Shown here: positions 42,457 through 51,021 of the stretch, piece by piece
How positions within the stretch are numbered: the stretch's first letter is position 1
How the letters are laid out: every line of letters starts with the position of its first letter
Origin: Pseudonocardia sp. TRM90224
GTDB taxonomy: Bacteria; Actinomycetota; Actinomycetes; Mycobacteriales; Pseudonocardiaceae
Reading direction: 5' to 3'
Assembly (NCBI RefSeq): GCF_021245725.1
Contig: NZ_JAJGSX010000015.1
Location: forward strand, 161,321 to 225,320
Length of the DNA: 64,000 nt
Program-made: the position numbers and the translations under genes
Notes under the pieces: model-generated
What the model was told of the DNA's origin: nothing
Seen by the model: only the letters and a program-made list of their open reading frames with translations
Database searches by the model: none

Positions 42457-43427
42457 GTCGCACGCACCCGTGGGTCGACCACCCGGTACAGCAGGTCCGT
42501 CGCGAGGTTGACCAGCACGAACGTCACCGCGATGACGAGCACGGTGCTCTGCACGACGGCGTACTCCTTCTGCTGGATGCCGATCAGCACCTGCCGTCCG
42601 ATGCCCGGCACCGAGAAGATCTGCTCGACGACGACGGCGCCGCCGAGCAGGTAGCCGAACTGGAGCCCGGTCATCGTCAGGATCGGCACGAGCGCACCGC
42701 GCAGCACGTGGCGCACCTGCAGCCGCCGCGGCGGCACGCCCTTGCCGCGCGCGGTCCGGACGAAGTCGAGCGTGCGCGTCTCCAGCAGCGCGGAGCGGGC
42801 CGTCCGCATGATCGGCGCGGCGAGCCCGAAGCCGAGCACGAGGGCGGGCATCAGCATCTGCTGCAGGTTGAGCGCCGGGTCGGCGACGAGCGGCGCGAAC
42901 TGCTCGGCGTTCGGGTTGTAGCCGAGGAACCGAGCCGCGACCGCCAGCAGCGCCGAGCCGAGCAGGAACGCCGGCACCGAGAGGCCGGCGAGCGCGACGG
43001 CCTGACCTGCGGCGTCGCGCGCCGAATCGGGTCGCGACGCCGAGAGCATCGCGGCGCCCACGCCCAGCACCAGCCCCACGACCAGCGACAGCACGGCGAG
43101 CTCCAGCGTGATCGGCAGCGAGTTCGCCGTCATTTCCAGTACCGACCGGCCGCTGCGCTCGGAGGCGCCGAGGTTGCCGGTCAGCACCGAGCCGAGCCAC
43201 GTCCAGAACTGGACGACGAGCGGCTGGTCGAGCCCGTAGTACGTCTCCAGCGCCGCGCGCTGCGCGGGGGTGAGCGCGGCCGCCTCAGTGCCGAGGGTGG
43301 CCGTGATCTGGTCGCCGGGGATCGCCCGCAGCATCACGAACACCAGCACGGCGACGCCGGCGAGTGTGAACAGTGCTTCCAGCAGGCGCCGGACCAGCGG
43401 ATGCCCCAGCGTTCCTCTCAGGATCAT
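42453..43427 (-). CDS. Dipeptide/oligopeptide-type ABC permease (DppB/OppB-like)
   Basis: A 324-residue permease. It begins with a short cytoplasmic stretch and a first helix (ALFTLAGVAVLVFVML), the OppB-type extracellular segment (IPGDQITATLGTEAAALTP), and the EAA loop DFVRTARGKGVPPRRLQVRHVLR. ATG at 43427 overlaps the binding-protein stop by four bases. Partner of the DppC-like permease. Confidence 0.93.
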   Translation of the reverse strand: MILRGTLGHPLVRRLLEALFTLAGVAVLVFVMLRAIPGDQITATLGTEAAALTPAQRAALETYYGLDQPLVVQFWTWLGSVLTGNLGASERSGRSVLEMTANSLPITLELAVLSLVVGLVLGVGAAMLSASRPDSARDAAGQAVALAGLSVPAFLLGSALLAVAARFLGYNPNAEQFAPLVADPALNLQQMLMPALVLGFGLAAPIMRTARSALLETRTLDFVRTARGKGVPPRRLQVRHVLRGALVPILTMTGLQFGYLLGGAVVVEQIFSVPGIGRQVLIGIQQKEYAVVQSTVLVIAVTFVLVNLATDLLYRVVDPRVRAT

Positions 43428-44983
43428 GAGCCGCCGACGGCCGTAGTGCGCAGGAACTTCAGCGAGGCGTTCGGCATCGGGGTGAAGCCGGTGACCCCGG
43501 AGGTCGTTGCGGTGTAGGTGAAGCTCGTGAACAGCCAGACCCACGCGGCGTTGCGTTCCAGCTCCTGCGAGAGCCGCGCGTAGACGGCCTTGCGCGCCGC
43601 CGGGTCGGCGAGCGCCTTGCCCTCGGCGAAGAGCTGGTCCAGCTCCGGTGAGCTGTAGCCGGCGACCTTGTTGAGGTTGCCGGTGCTGGTGAAGTAGCGC
43701 CCGTACATGCCGTCCGGGTCGGGACGGCCACCGTTGAGCGCCACCGCGCTCTGGAAGTCGGCGGCGACCCACCGGTCGACGAACGCGCCGGACTCCAGCA
43801 CCTCCAGGTTGAGCGTGATGCCCGCCTCGGCGAGCTGCGCCTGGATGTTGGTGGCCTCGTTGACCGAGGTGGCGTACTCGCCCTGCGACACGATCGTCGA
43901 GATCGTCAGCCCGCCGCCGTGCCCGGCGGCTTCGAGGTGGCGGCGGGCCGCGGCGACATCGCGCTGCGGGCAGGGCCGTGCGGCCGGGTCGGAGCGGTAG
44001 GCCGGCGACGTGATCGGGCCGGTCACCTCACCCTCGCCGAGCGCGGCGGTGTCGAGCACCTGCTGGCGGTCGATGGCGCACTGGATCGCGAGCCGGACGT
44101 CGAGGTTGTCGAGCGGCGCCTTGCGCGCGTTCAGCTGCAGTGCGTGGTAGGAGAGCTGCGGGGTCTTGGCGACGGTGATGCCGGAGCCCTCGGCGCTCTG
44201 CGCGACCAGCGGGTCGTCGAACGCGGCGAACTGGACGCTGCCGGCCTGCAGCGCGGACACGATGGACGTCTCGTCGGGGATGACGCGGAACTCCAGCGTC
44301 GGGAGCTTCGGCGCGCCGCCCCAGAACGTCGGGTTCGCCGCCAGCTTGATCGACTCGTTGGGGCGGCGCTCGACGAACGTGAACGCGCCGGTGCCGTTGG
44401 GCTTCGCGGTGAGCGCCTGCTCGGCGTCGTCGCTGGAGAGCATCGCGAGGTTCACCGAGGCCAGCGCGGCGAGGATGCCGGCATCCGGACCGGAGAGGCG
44501 CAGCACGACGGTGCTGGCGTCGGGCGCGTCGACACCCGTGACCGAGGCGAGGCTCGCCCTGGCGACCGCGCCGGTGGCCTCCGCCTTGATCCGCTCGAGC
44601 GACGACTTCACGTCGGCGGAGTCGAACGCGCTCCCGTCGGCGAACGTCACACCCTTGCGCAAGGTCAGCGTGACGGCCTTCCCGTCGGGGGCGACCTGCC
44701 ACGACTCGGCGAGGCCCGGGACGACCTCCAGCGCGGGGTCGAGCTCGGTGAGCGTGCTGTAGAGCTGCTCCACGACGTTCACGGCCTGGAACTGGGTGGC
44801 CTTCCAGGGGAACAGGGTGTCGGGGTCGGAGGTCGCGCCGACCACGAGACCGCCGCCCGCGGACCCGCCGGGCGCACCACCGCCGGACCCCGCCCCCGAG
44901 CACGCCGTGACGAGCACCGCCGCCGCCACGGCGAGTGTGCCCAGTGTCGTGCCCGGTCGCCGCCACATACCGCCCCGTCGCAT
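43424..44983 (-). CDS. Peptide/muropeptide ABC transporter substrate-binding lipoprotein
   Basis: About 519 residues from the ATG at 44983. SBP family 5: an Arg-Arg n-region, hydrophobic core and lipobox LVTAC, a Gly-rich linker, then the OppA-type blocks TLFPWKATQFQAVNVVEQLY, LAESWQVAPDGKAVTLTLRKGV and DNLDVRLAIQCAIDRQQVLD. The frame is open to a TTG at 45019; I chose ATG 44983 because it gives a compact signal peptide. First gene of the salvage operon. The binding pocket must fit the MurNAc-peptide hypothesis, which the sequence alone cannot test. Confidence 0.9.
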   Translation of the reverse strand: MRRGGMWRRPGTTLGTLAVAAAVLVTACSGAGSGGGAPGGSAGGGLVVGATSDPDTLFPWKATQFQAVNVVEQLYSTLTELDPALEVVPGLAESWQVAPDGKAVTLTLRKGVTFADGSAFDSADVKSSLERIKAEATGAVARASLASVTGVDAPDASTVVLRLSGPDAGILAALASVNLAMLSSDDAEQALTAKPNGTGAFTFVERRPNESIKLAANPTFWGGAPKLPTLEFRVIPDETSIVSALQAGSVQFAAFDDPLVAQSAEGSGITVAKTPQLSYHALQLNARKAPLDNLDVRLAIQCAIDRQQVLDTAALGEGEVTGPITSPAYRSDPAARPCPQRDVAAARRHLEAAGHGGGLTISTIVSQGEYATSVNEATNIQAQLAEAGITLNLEVLESGAFVDRWVAADFQSAVALNGGRPDPDGMYGRYFTSTGNLNKVAGYSSPELDQLFAEGKALADPAARKAVYARLSQELERNAAWVWLFTSFTYTATTSGVTGFTPMPNASLKFLRTTAVGGS

Positions 44984-45020
44984 GCCGGACACCGCATCAC
45001 AGCGCTCATCAGAGGTCAAG

Positions 45021-45052
45021 AGTTACCGGGCAGGCCGTGATCAGATGTAACT
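45021..45052. promoter_or_regulatory. AGTTAC-N20-GTAACT dyad, candidate MurR operator
   Basis: Inverted AGTTAC/GTAACT half-sites, with TGATCA between them, lie in the short divergent gap between the binding-protein gene and murR. The flanking GATAAT (minus strand) and TAGGCT (plus strand, seven bases before the murR start) are plausible -10 elements, so one dimer or tetramer could control both. Confidence 0.5.
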
Positions 45053-45074
45053 AATTATCGCTAGGCTCTCCGCC

Positions 45075-45953
45075 ATGAGCTCCGGGACCGCACACGGCGC
45101 GCTCGTCCGCATCCGCGCCGCACTCCCGTCGATGCGTCCGGCGCAGCGGCGGGTCGCGGAGGCAGTGCTCAGCGACCCGGAAGGCGTCGCGCAGCTCTCC
45201 ATCAGCAGGCTCGCCGAGCACTGCGAGACGTCGGTCGCCACCGTCATGCGGTTCTGCCGCTCCGCCGGCTTCGACGGATACCCCGAGCTGCGGTTCGCGC
45301 TCGCCAGCGAGACCGGCCGCGCGGCCGGCGCCGCCGACGGCGTACCCGTCTCCCCCGACATCGACCGCGACGCCTCGCTCGCCGACATCGTCGCCACGAT
45401 CGCCTCCAACGACGCCGCCGCGATCAAGGACACCGCCGCGACGCTCGACCTGGTCGCCCTCGCCGCCGCCGTCGACGCCGTCGCGACCGCCCGCCGCATC
45501 GACGTCTACGGCATCGGCGCCAGCGGGTTCGTCGGCCAGGATCTCCAGCAGAAGCTGAACCGCATCGGTCTGCTCGCCTTCGCGTGGCCCGACCCGCACG
45601 CCGCCATCACCTCGGCAGCGCTGCTGGAGCCCGACTGCGTCGCGATCGCGATCTCGCACACCGGCACCACCACCGACACCGTCGACGCCCTGCGCGCCGC
45701 CGGCCGCTCCGGCGCCCGCACCGTCGCGATCACCAACTTCGAGCCGTCGCCGCTCACCCGCCACGCCGACCTCGTCCTCACGACGGCGGCCCGCGAGACC
45801 ACCTTCCGCTCGGGCGCCATGGCCAGCCGCATCGCCCAGCTCGCCGTGATCGACTGCCTCTTCGTCGGCGTCGCCCAACGCTCCTACGACCGCACCATGT
45901 CGGCCCTCAGCCGCACCTACCAGGCCGTCCAGTCGCGCCGCGAGCCGTCCTGA
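45075..45953 (+). CDS. MurR/RpiR-family regulator of the muropeptide operon
   Basis: A 292-residue regulator. N-terminal HTH_6 domain (about residues 5-80: RPAQRRVAEAVLSDP, LSISRLAEHCETSVATVMRF) and a C-terminal SIS domain (about 130-270: RRIDVYGIGASGFVGQDLQQK, CVAIAISHTGTTTDTVDALR) that binds a phosphosugar. In E. coli and Bacillus, MurR responds to MurNAc-6-phosphate and represses murQ. Divergent placement here, with a shared dyad, supports the same role. Confidence 0.92.
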   Translation: MSSGTAHGALVRIRAALPSMRPAQRRVAEAVLSDPEGVAQLSISRLAEHCETSVATVMRFCRSAGFDGYPELRFALASETGRAAGAADGVPVSPDIDRDASLADIVATIASNDAAAIKDTAATLDLVALAAAVDAVATARRIDVYGIGASGFVGQDLQQKLNRIGLLAFAWPDPHAAITSAALLEPDCVAIAISHTGTTTDTVDALRAAGRSGARTVAITNFEPSPLTRHADLVLTTAARETTFRSGAMASRIAQLAVIDCLFVGVAQRSYDRTMSALSRTYQAVQSRREPS

Positions 45954-45986
45954 CGCGACGGGCCGACAAGGGCCGCACGGCAGGGA

Positions 45987-46043
45987 GTGCCAGGAAAGTG
46001 GCTTTCCTGGCACTACAGGACAGGAAAGCCACTTTCCTGGCAC
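45987..46043. repeat. Family B paired palindrome, copy 6
   Basis: GTGCCAGGAAAGTGGCTTTC and an inverted unit ending TGGCAC, separated by a short spacer, in the convergent gap between murR and the membrane-protein gene. The unit order is opposite to copies 1-3. Confidence 0.93.
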
Positions 46044-46090
46044 CCCCGCACCGCCTGGGCACCCTTACTACGGAGGCGGAGGGGCCGCCC

Positions 46091-46834
46091 TCACACCTCG
46101 CGCCGCGCGGCCCGCCGGCCCGACCACAGCAGCGCGGTGCTCGCCGCGAAGCTGACGAGGTGCCCGATGCTGATGCCGGAGCCCTGGAAGCGGTGGCCGG
46201 CGGCGCCGGGGAGCACGTGCGACGCGGTCAGCGCCACCGCGGCGCCGATGGGGACTGCCGGGGCGACGAGCGGGGCGGCCCAGCGCGGGTAGGCGGTCTC
46301 GCCGGTCCGCACGGCCGCGACGATCATCGTCGACGCCGCGAGCGTCGTGGCGGCGAACGGAACGTAGGACAGCCCGGTGATCCGCGCGGCCGTTCGGGCC
46401 TGCGCGATCAGCCGGGCCCGGACGGCGGGATCGCTCGGGGCGGAGTCCTCCAGCGCCTTCCAAGCCTCGCCGGCGTAGGCGTAGGAGCCGTGGATGAACG
46501 ACGCCCACGTCCAGCCGGCGGCCATCACGAGCGCCGGCGGGAGCGCACGGCGCCGTCCCGCCGGCTCCAGCCCGGTGTAGAGGTGCCACACGGCGGCCAG
46601 GTAGAGCGGCGTCGGCAGCACACCGGCCATCGCGCCGGCGACGAGCCGGTTCGTCGACGACGGCACCATCCACAGCGCCTCACGCCCCGCACCGGGCACG
46701 TCCTTGAGCTCGGGATGCTCGTCCGGTTCCGCCTTCGCGCCGAAGAGCAGGACGTCGCCGGCGATGTAGGACAGGGAGGCCGCGACTCCGGCGAGCCCCG
46801 CCCATCGGACCAGGCGGTTGCGACGAACGCTCAT
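46091..46834 (-). CDS. Integral membrane protein, unknown (possibly DUF6796-like)
   Basis: A 247-residue protein with about seven membrane helices after a basic MSVRRNRLVRW start. Segments include LAGVAASLSYIAGDVLLFG, LVAGAMAGVLPTPLYLAAVW and WTWASFIHGSYAYAG. No catalytic or transport motif is recognised; a DUF6796 label is from memory and uncertain. It is divergent from the GT2 gene across a 176-base gap. Confidence 0.72.
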   Translation of the reverse strand: MSVRRNRLVRWAGLAGVAASLSYIAGDVLLFGAKAEPDEHPELKDVPGAGREALWMVPSSTNRLVAGAMAGVLPTPLYLAAVWHLYTGLEPAGRRRALPPALVMAAGWTWASFIHGSYAYAGEAWKALEDSAPSDPAVRARLIAQARTAARITGLSYVPFAATTLAASTMIVAAVRTGETAYPRWAAPLVAPAVPIGAAVALTASHVLPGAAGHRFQGSGISIGHLVSFAASTALLWSGRRAARREV

Positions 46835-46887
46835 TCCGGCAGCGTAAATGACCTTCGAAAGACCGCGGGACGCACCCCGAAAGTGAA

Positions 46888-46903
46888 AGTGATCCGCGTC
46901 ACA
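46888..46903. promoter_or_regulatory. CRP/GlxR-like operator upstream of the GT2 gene
   Basis: AGTGA-N6-TCACA agrees with TGTGA-N6-TCACA at nine of ten positions. It lies in the gap between two divergent genes and could serve either. Confidence 0.45.
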
Positions 46904-46934
46904 CAAGCGCAACGATCCGTCGAACGGGAGCGTC

Positions 46935-46953
46935 AAGGTTAGCGGAAGGTTAG
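46935..46953 (+). promoter_or_regulatory. AAGGTTAG direct repeat, 11-bp spaced
   Basis: Two exact AAGGTTAG octamers begin 11 bases apart, 58 bases before the GT2 start. Direct repeats of one helical turn suit an OmpR/PhoP-type response regulator; which one cannot be told. Confidence 0.45.
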
Positions 46954-47010
46954 AACGCACGACCGGGCTTCATGCCGGTTGTGATGTGCACGTGAAAGTG
47001 GAGGTACCCG

Positions 47011-48081
47011 GTGCCGCTCCCCTCGGTCGACGTGGCGATTCCCTGCTACCGCTATGGGGAGATGTTGCCGACAGCGGTGCAGTCCGTTTTGTCGCAGGAC
47101 GGCGTCGATGTCCGCGTGCTGATCATCGATGACGCATCGGGCGACGGGAGCGCGGATGTCGCGCGCGAGCTGGCGGCGTCCGACCCGCGGATCGAGGTCA
47201 CCGAGCACGAGACCAACCGCGGGCACATCGCCACCTTCACCGAGGGCGTGATCGATTGGGCGAAGGCCGACTACACGCTCCTGATGTCGGCCGACGACGC
47301 GCTCACGCCAGGCGCGCTGCGCAGGGCGACCGCGGTGATGGAGGCCGACCCGCGCGTCGCGCTGGTCTACGGTGCCGCGATCGACTGGTTCGGGGAGATG
47401 CCCCTCCCCGAGGCGCGCACCGGAGCGGGCGGGACGGTCGTGCACAGCGGGCACGACTGGATCAAGGCGCTGTTCGCCAGGGGAGCGAACCCCGTCTCGT
47501 CGCCGGCGGCGGTCACCCGGACGTCCGTGCAGAAGGTCGTAGGGGGCTACGACCCGCAATTGCTGCACACGAGCGACCTCGACATGTGGATGCGCGTGGC
47601 GCTGCACGGTGACGTGGGGTTCGTCGCCGGCGCCGACCAGGCGTACTGCCGTGGGCACGCGGCGAACATGTCGGTCGCGTACGAGGACAGCGACGGTGGC
47701 GTCCGCGACCTGCGGATGCGGCTCGGAGCATTTCTCGCCCTGCTGGAGAAATCGGCACTGCTGGAGTCGGGCAACAGGCTGCCCGACGTGGCGCAGCTGG
47801 AGCGGACGGTGCGCCGGCAGCTCGCCACCGACGCGCTGCTGCGGGTCGCCCGCTCCTACGACAAAGGCACCTACAGCGACGCGGTCGCCGTGCAGCTCGT
47901 CGCGTTCGCGGCGGAGACCGTCGGTGATCTCGGCACGCTCCCGCAGTGGTGGGCACTGCGGGTCCGGCGGGCGATCGGGCCGAACGTCATGCCCAAGCTC
48001 CGCTATTTCGTGCTCCCCGCCGTCACCCGCCGGATCCGGCAGGTCGGCAGGGATCGTCAATTGGTTCAACGGGGGGTATAG
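47011..48081 (+). CDS. Family 2 glycosyltransferase
   Basis: A 356-residue inverting GT-A glycosyltransferase. It opens VDVAIPCYRYGEMLPTAVQS, has the nucleotide motif VLIIDDASGDGSADV, the metal-binding MSADDAL and the acceptor-site region GGYDPQLLHTSDLDMWMR. No membrane helix, so it acts on the cytosolic face, adding a sugar to a lipid-linked or nucleotide-linked acceptor. GTG at 47011 has GGAGG upstream. The downstream genes suggest an exported glycan. Confidence 0.92.
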   Translation: MPLPSVDVAIPCYRYGEMLPTAVQSVLSQDGVDVRVLIIDDASGDGSADVARELAASDPRIEVTEHETNRGHIATFTEGVIDWAKADYTLLMSADDALTPGALRRATAVMEADPRVALVYGAAIDWFGEMPLPEARTGAGGTVVHSGHDWIKALFARGANPVSSPAAVTRTSVQKVVGGYDPQLLHTSDLDMWMRVALHGDVGFVAGADQAYCRGHAANMSVAYEDSDGGVRDLRMRLGAFLALLEKSALLESGNRLPDVAQLERTVRRQLATDALLRVARSYDKGTYSDAVAVQLVAFAAETVGDLGTLPQWWALRVRRAIGPNVMPKLRYFVLPAVTRRIRQVGRDRQLVQRGV

Positions 48082-48085
48082 GAAA

Positions 48086-49306
48086 GTGTTCGTCCGAGGG
48101 GGACTCGTCGACGAATGGGATGAACTGGCCGAACGTGTATCGGCCGACCCGTTCTGTCGACCGGGATGGTTTTCGGCATGGTGGTCGGTGTTCGGGAGCG
48201 GCCGGCCGACGATCCTGCAGGTGCGTCGGGACGGCCGTCTTGCCGGCGTGCTGCCGATCGCGCGGCGCAACGGCCGCTCGTCGAGCATCGACAACTGGCA
48301 CTCGTTCCTCTACGGACCGCTCGCCGAGGACGCCGACGCCGCAGCCGAGCTGATCGAGCAGGCGATGCGGGCGGGCCGGATGACGGTCGAGCTGGGGCAT
48401 CTCCGCTCCGCCGACGCCGACGTCGCGATGGGCATCGCCGAGAAGGGCGGCTTCACGGTGAAGCGCTCGGTCATGCAGCGCTCCCCGTACGTCGCGATCT
48501 CCGGCACGTTCGAGGACCACATGGCCGGGCGCGCCTCGCGGTTCACCGCGCGGCTGCGCCAGCTGCGCCGCAAGCTCGACAAGGCCGGCGACGTCAGCTT
48601 CGAGGTGCACGACGGCAGCGCCATCAGCACGGCGACCGGCAGCGAGTCGCTCGACACGCTGCTCGCCGAGACGTTCCGCGTGGAAGGGCTCGGCTGGAAG
48701 TCGCAGAACGGCACGGCGATCCTGTCCGACCCGCGCACCGCCCGCTTCTACACCGAAGTCGCCCGCTGGGCGGCGCGCGAGGGCCTGCTGAGCATCGCGC
48801 TGCTCCGGCTGTCCGGCCGGGTGATCGCGGCCGAGTACGCGCTGGTCGACGGCCGCTCGCACTACGGGCTCAAGGTCGGGTTCGACCCGGAGTTCCGCAC
48901 GTTCGGCCCCGGTTTCATCCTCGCCAACGAGCTGATCGCCCGCTCGTTCGACCGCGGCCTCGAAACGTTCGAGTTCACCGGCTCCGCGACGGAGGAGAAG
49001 ATGCGCTGGACCGACGAGGTCCGCGAGATCGCCCACGTCAGGGCCTTTCCCGCCACGGTGGCCGGCAACGTCGCCCGGCTCGGCAGGGCGGGTGTCGCCG
49101 CGACCCGCAGGGCCCGCACGATGACCGGCCGCCTCGGCAACGCCCCGGCCGTCGCGGCGCTGCGCAGCAAGGTCGGGGCCAGGATCGGTCATGCGGGGAT
49201 CGGCGGTGCGGGCACCACCCCCGCCGTCGTGCCCGCACCCACCCCTCCGCCCGAGCGGATCGACGTTCCCCAGCAGCGGGAGAAGGAGAAGGTCGCGAAG
49301 CGGTGA
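48086..49306 (+). CDS. GNAT acyltransferase, CelD/BcsL-like (FemAB-type)
   Basis: A 406-residue protein. The N-terminal region has ADPFCRPGWFSAWWSVFG and GVLPIARRNGRSSSIDNW, typical of CelD/BcsL-like Acetyltransf_6 proteins; a GNAT core lies at about 250-330 (ALLRLSGRVIAAEYALVDG, YGLKVGFDPEFRTFGPGF). These add acyl or aminoacyl groups to extracellular polysaccharide precursors. A Pro-rich, basic tail of 60 residues follows. GTG at 48086 is four bases after the GT2 stop; ribosome site AGGAAA overlaps that stop. Confidence 0.85.
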   Translation: MFVRGGLVDEWDELAERVSADPFCRPGWFSAWWSVFGSGRPTILQVRRDGRLAGVLPIARRNGRSSSIDNWHSFLYGPLAEDADAAAELIEQAMRAGRMTVELGHLRSADADVAMGIAEKGGFTVKRSVMQRSPYVAISGTFEDHMAGRASRFTARLRQLRRKLDKAGDVSFEVHDGSAISTATGSESLDTLLAETFRVEGLGWKSQNGTAILSDPRTARFYTEVARWAAREGLLSIALLRLSGRVIAAEYALVDGRSHYGLKVGFDPEFRTFGPGFILANELIARSFDRGLETFEFTGSATEEKMRWTDEVREIAHVRAFPATVAGNVARLGRAGVAATRRARTMTGRLGNAPAVAALRSKVGARIGHAGIGGAGTTPAVVPAPTPPPERIDVPQQREKEKVAKR

Positions 49307-51021
49307 CCCGGATCGGGCTCACCGCAAGGGTCCGCGCGTCGTCGCAGCGCGCCGTAGAACCGCCGGTGCTCGACGGGCTCTCCGCGACGCTGCGGCGCGG
49401 CGCGGCGTACTCCGTGATCGCGATGGTCGCCGTGCAGGTCATCTCGTTGGCGCAGACCCTCGCGCTCGCGAACCTGCTCACCAAGGACGAGCTGGGGCTC
49501 TACATCGCCGGCACCGTGCTGACCGGCTTCCTGGTCAGCGTCTCGGAGGGCGGGCTGCGCGGCGCGCTCGTCCAGCGCGAGACCGACGTGGCACGCGCGG
49601 CCGACACCGTGTTCTGGGTGTCGGGCGGCACGGGGTTGCTGCTCGCGCTCGGCGCGCTCGCCGTCGCGCCCGTCGTCGCGTGGTGGAACAGCAGCGCCGC
49701 GGCGGGGCACATCGCCGCCGCAGCCGCGGGCACGTTGCTCATCCACAGCCTCACCAACGTCCCCGACGGCCTGCTGCAACGGCAGCTCGACTTCCGCAGG
49801 CGGCTCGTCGTCGACCCGGCGAAGACCGTCGTCTACGCCGGCACGACGGTGGGCCTCGCAGCCGCGGGGTTCGGCGTCTGGTCGCAGGTGATCGGCAACT
49901 ACGCCGCGATGCTCACCTGGCTCCTGCTCACGTGGGGCATGGCCGGCTGGGTGCCGGGCTTCGCGAGACCGTCCTACCGGCTGTGGCGCGAGATGGCCCG
50001 CTACGCGTTCCCGCTCATGCTCGAGGGTGTGGTGTTCCGCATCCAGGGCGCGGTCGAGACGCTGATCGTCGGGAAGGCGTTCTCGCTCGACGCGCTGACG
50101 CAGAAGCAGTACGCGCAGCGGCTGGCACTGCTGCCGGGCAACGCGCTCGTCCAGGTCGGCTCCTACGTGCTCTTCCCCGCCATGGCTCGGTTGGCGGCGG
50201 AACCCGTGCGGCTCGCCAACGCGTTCCGGCGCGCGCTGCAGTGGTCCTGGATCGGGGCGGTCGCCGTGGCCGGGCTGACCATCGCGGTCGGGGCGCCGAC
50301 CGTCGTGCTGCTGTTCGGCGCCGGGTACCACGACGCGGGGCTCGCGTTCGTCGCCATGGCGGGCTTCGGGCTGGGTGTTGCGCTGCAGGCGGCCGGCAGC
50401 GAGGTCATCAAGGCGACCGGGCACACGCGCCTGCTCAACTGGACGACGGCCGCAAGCATCACGTTCGGCATCGGGCTGCTCGTCCTGCTGCTCCCGCTCG
50501 GTCTCGTCGGCGTCGGGCTGGCCGTCTCGGCGACCGAGCTGCTCGTCGGCGTGATCGTGCTGGTGCTGACCACGCGGGTGCTGGCCCTCCCCGCGGCGCA
50601 GCTGTTCCGCGTGCTCGCCCCGCCGCTGCTGGCCGGAGCGGCCGCGACCGCCGTCGTGATGCAGGCCGGCAGTGCAACCACGGCCATCGACCTGCACACC
50701 AGCGCCTGGATGCTGGTGACGATCGCCGCGGACACGTCGCTGTTCGTCCTGCTCTTCGCCGCCGGGATGGTGCTGCTGGCGCCGTCGCTGGTGCGGCGGG
50801 CCATCAGCTCCGTGATCCGCCACATCTACCGCCGCATCGCACCCGCCGATGGCATCGAACGCCGCGACCGAGAGCTCGACCGGCCGACCGTCCTCATCCC
50901 CGTCGCCGGCTCCGACGACGGGCTGGCGCTGCGCGCGTACGGGAACGAGGAGTGGGTCTCGCCGGTGGCCCGGACGCTCCCCCTGCACACGATCGAGGAG
51001 ACTCACCGCCATGACCGTTGA
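49303..51021 (+). CDS. Polysaccharide flippase (Wzx/MurJ-like)
   Basis: A 572-residue membrane protein with about 14 helices (from LDGLSATLRRGAAYSVIAMVA on), typical of the MVF/polysaccharide-synthesis export family, which flips lipid-linked sugars. Conserved FAQ/LANLLTKDELGLYIAG and GLLQRQLDFRRRLVVDPAK are in place. The last 80 residues are soluble and polar, an unusual long tail. GTG at 49303 overlaps the acyltransferase stop by four bases. Confidence 0.9.
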   Translation: MTRIGLTARVRASSQRAVEPPVLDGLSATLRRGAAYSVIAMVAVQVISLAQTLALANLLTKDELGLYIAGTVLTGFLVSVSEGGLRGALVQRETDVARAADTVFWVSGGTGLLLALGALAVAPVVAWWNSSAAAGHIAAAAAGTLLIHSLTNVPDGLLQRQLDFRRRLVVDPAKTVVYAGTTVGLAAAGFGVWSQVIGNYAAMLTWLLLTWGMAGWVPGFARPSYRLWREMARYAFPLMLEGVVFRIQGAVETLIVGKAFSLDALTQKQYAQRLALLPGNALVQVGSYVLFPAMARLAAEPVRLANAFRRALQWSWIGAVAVAGLTIAVGAPTVVLLFGAGYHDAGLAFVAMAGFGLGVALQAAGSEVIKATGHTRLLNWTTAASITFGIGLLVLLLPLGLVGVGLAVSATELLVGVIVLVLTTRVLALPAAQLFRVLAPPLLAGAAATAVVMQAGSATTAIDLHTSAWMLVTIAADTSLFVLLFAAGMVLLAPSLVRRAISSVIRHIYRRIAPADGIERRDRELDRPTVLIPVAGSDDGLALRAYGNEEWVSPVARTLPLHTIEETHRHDR

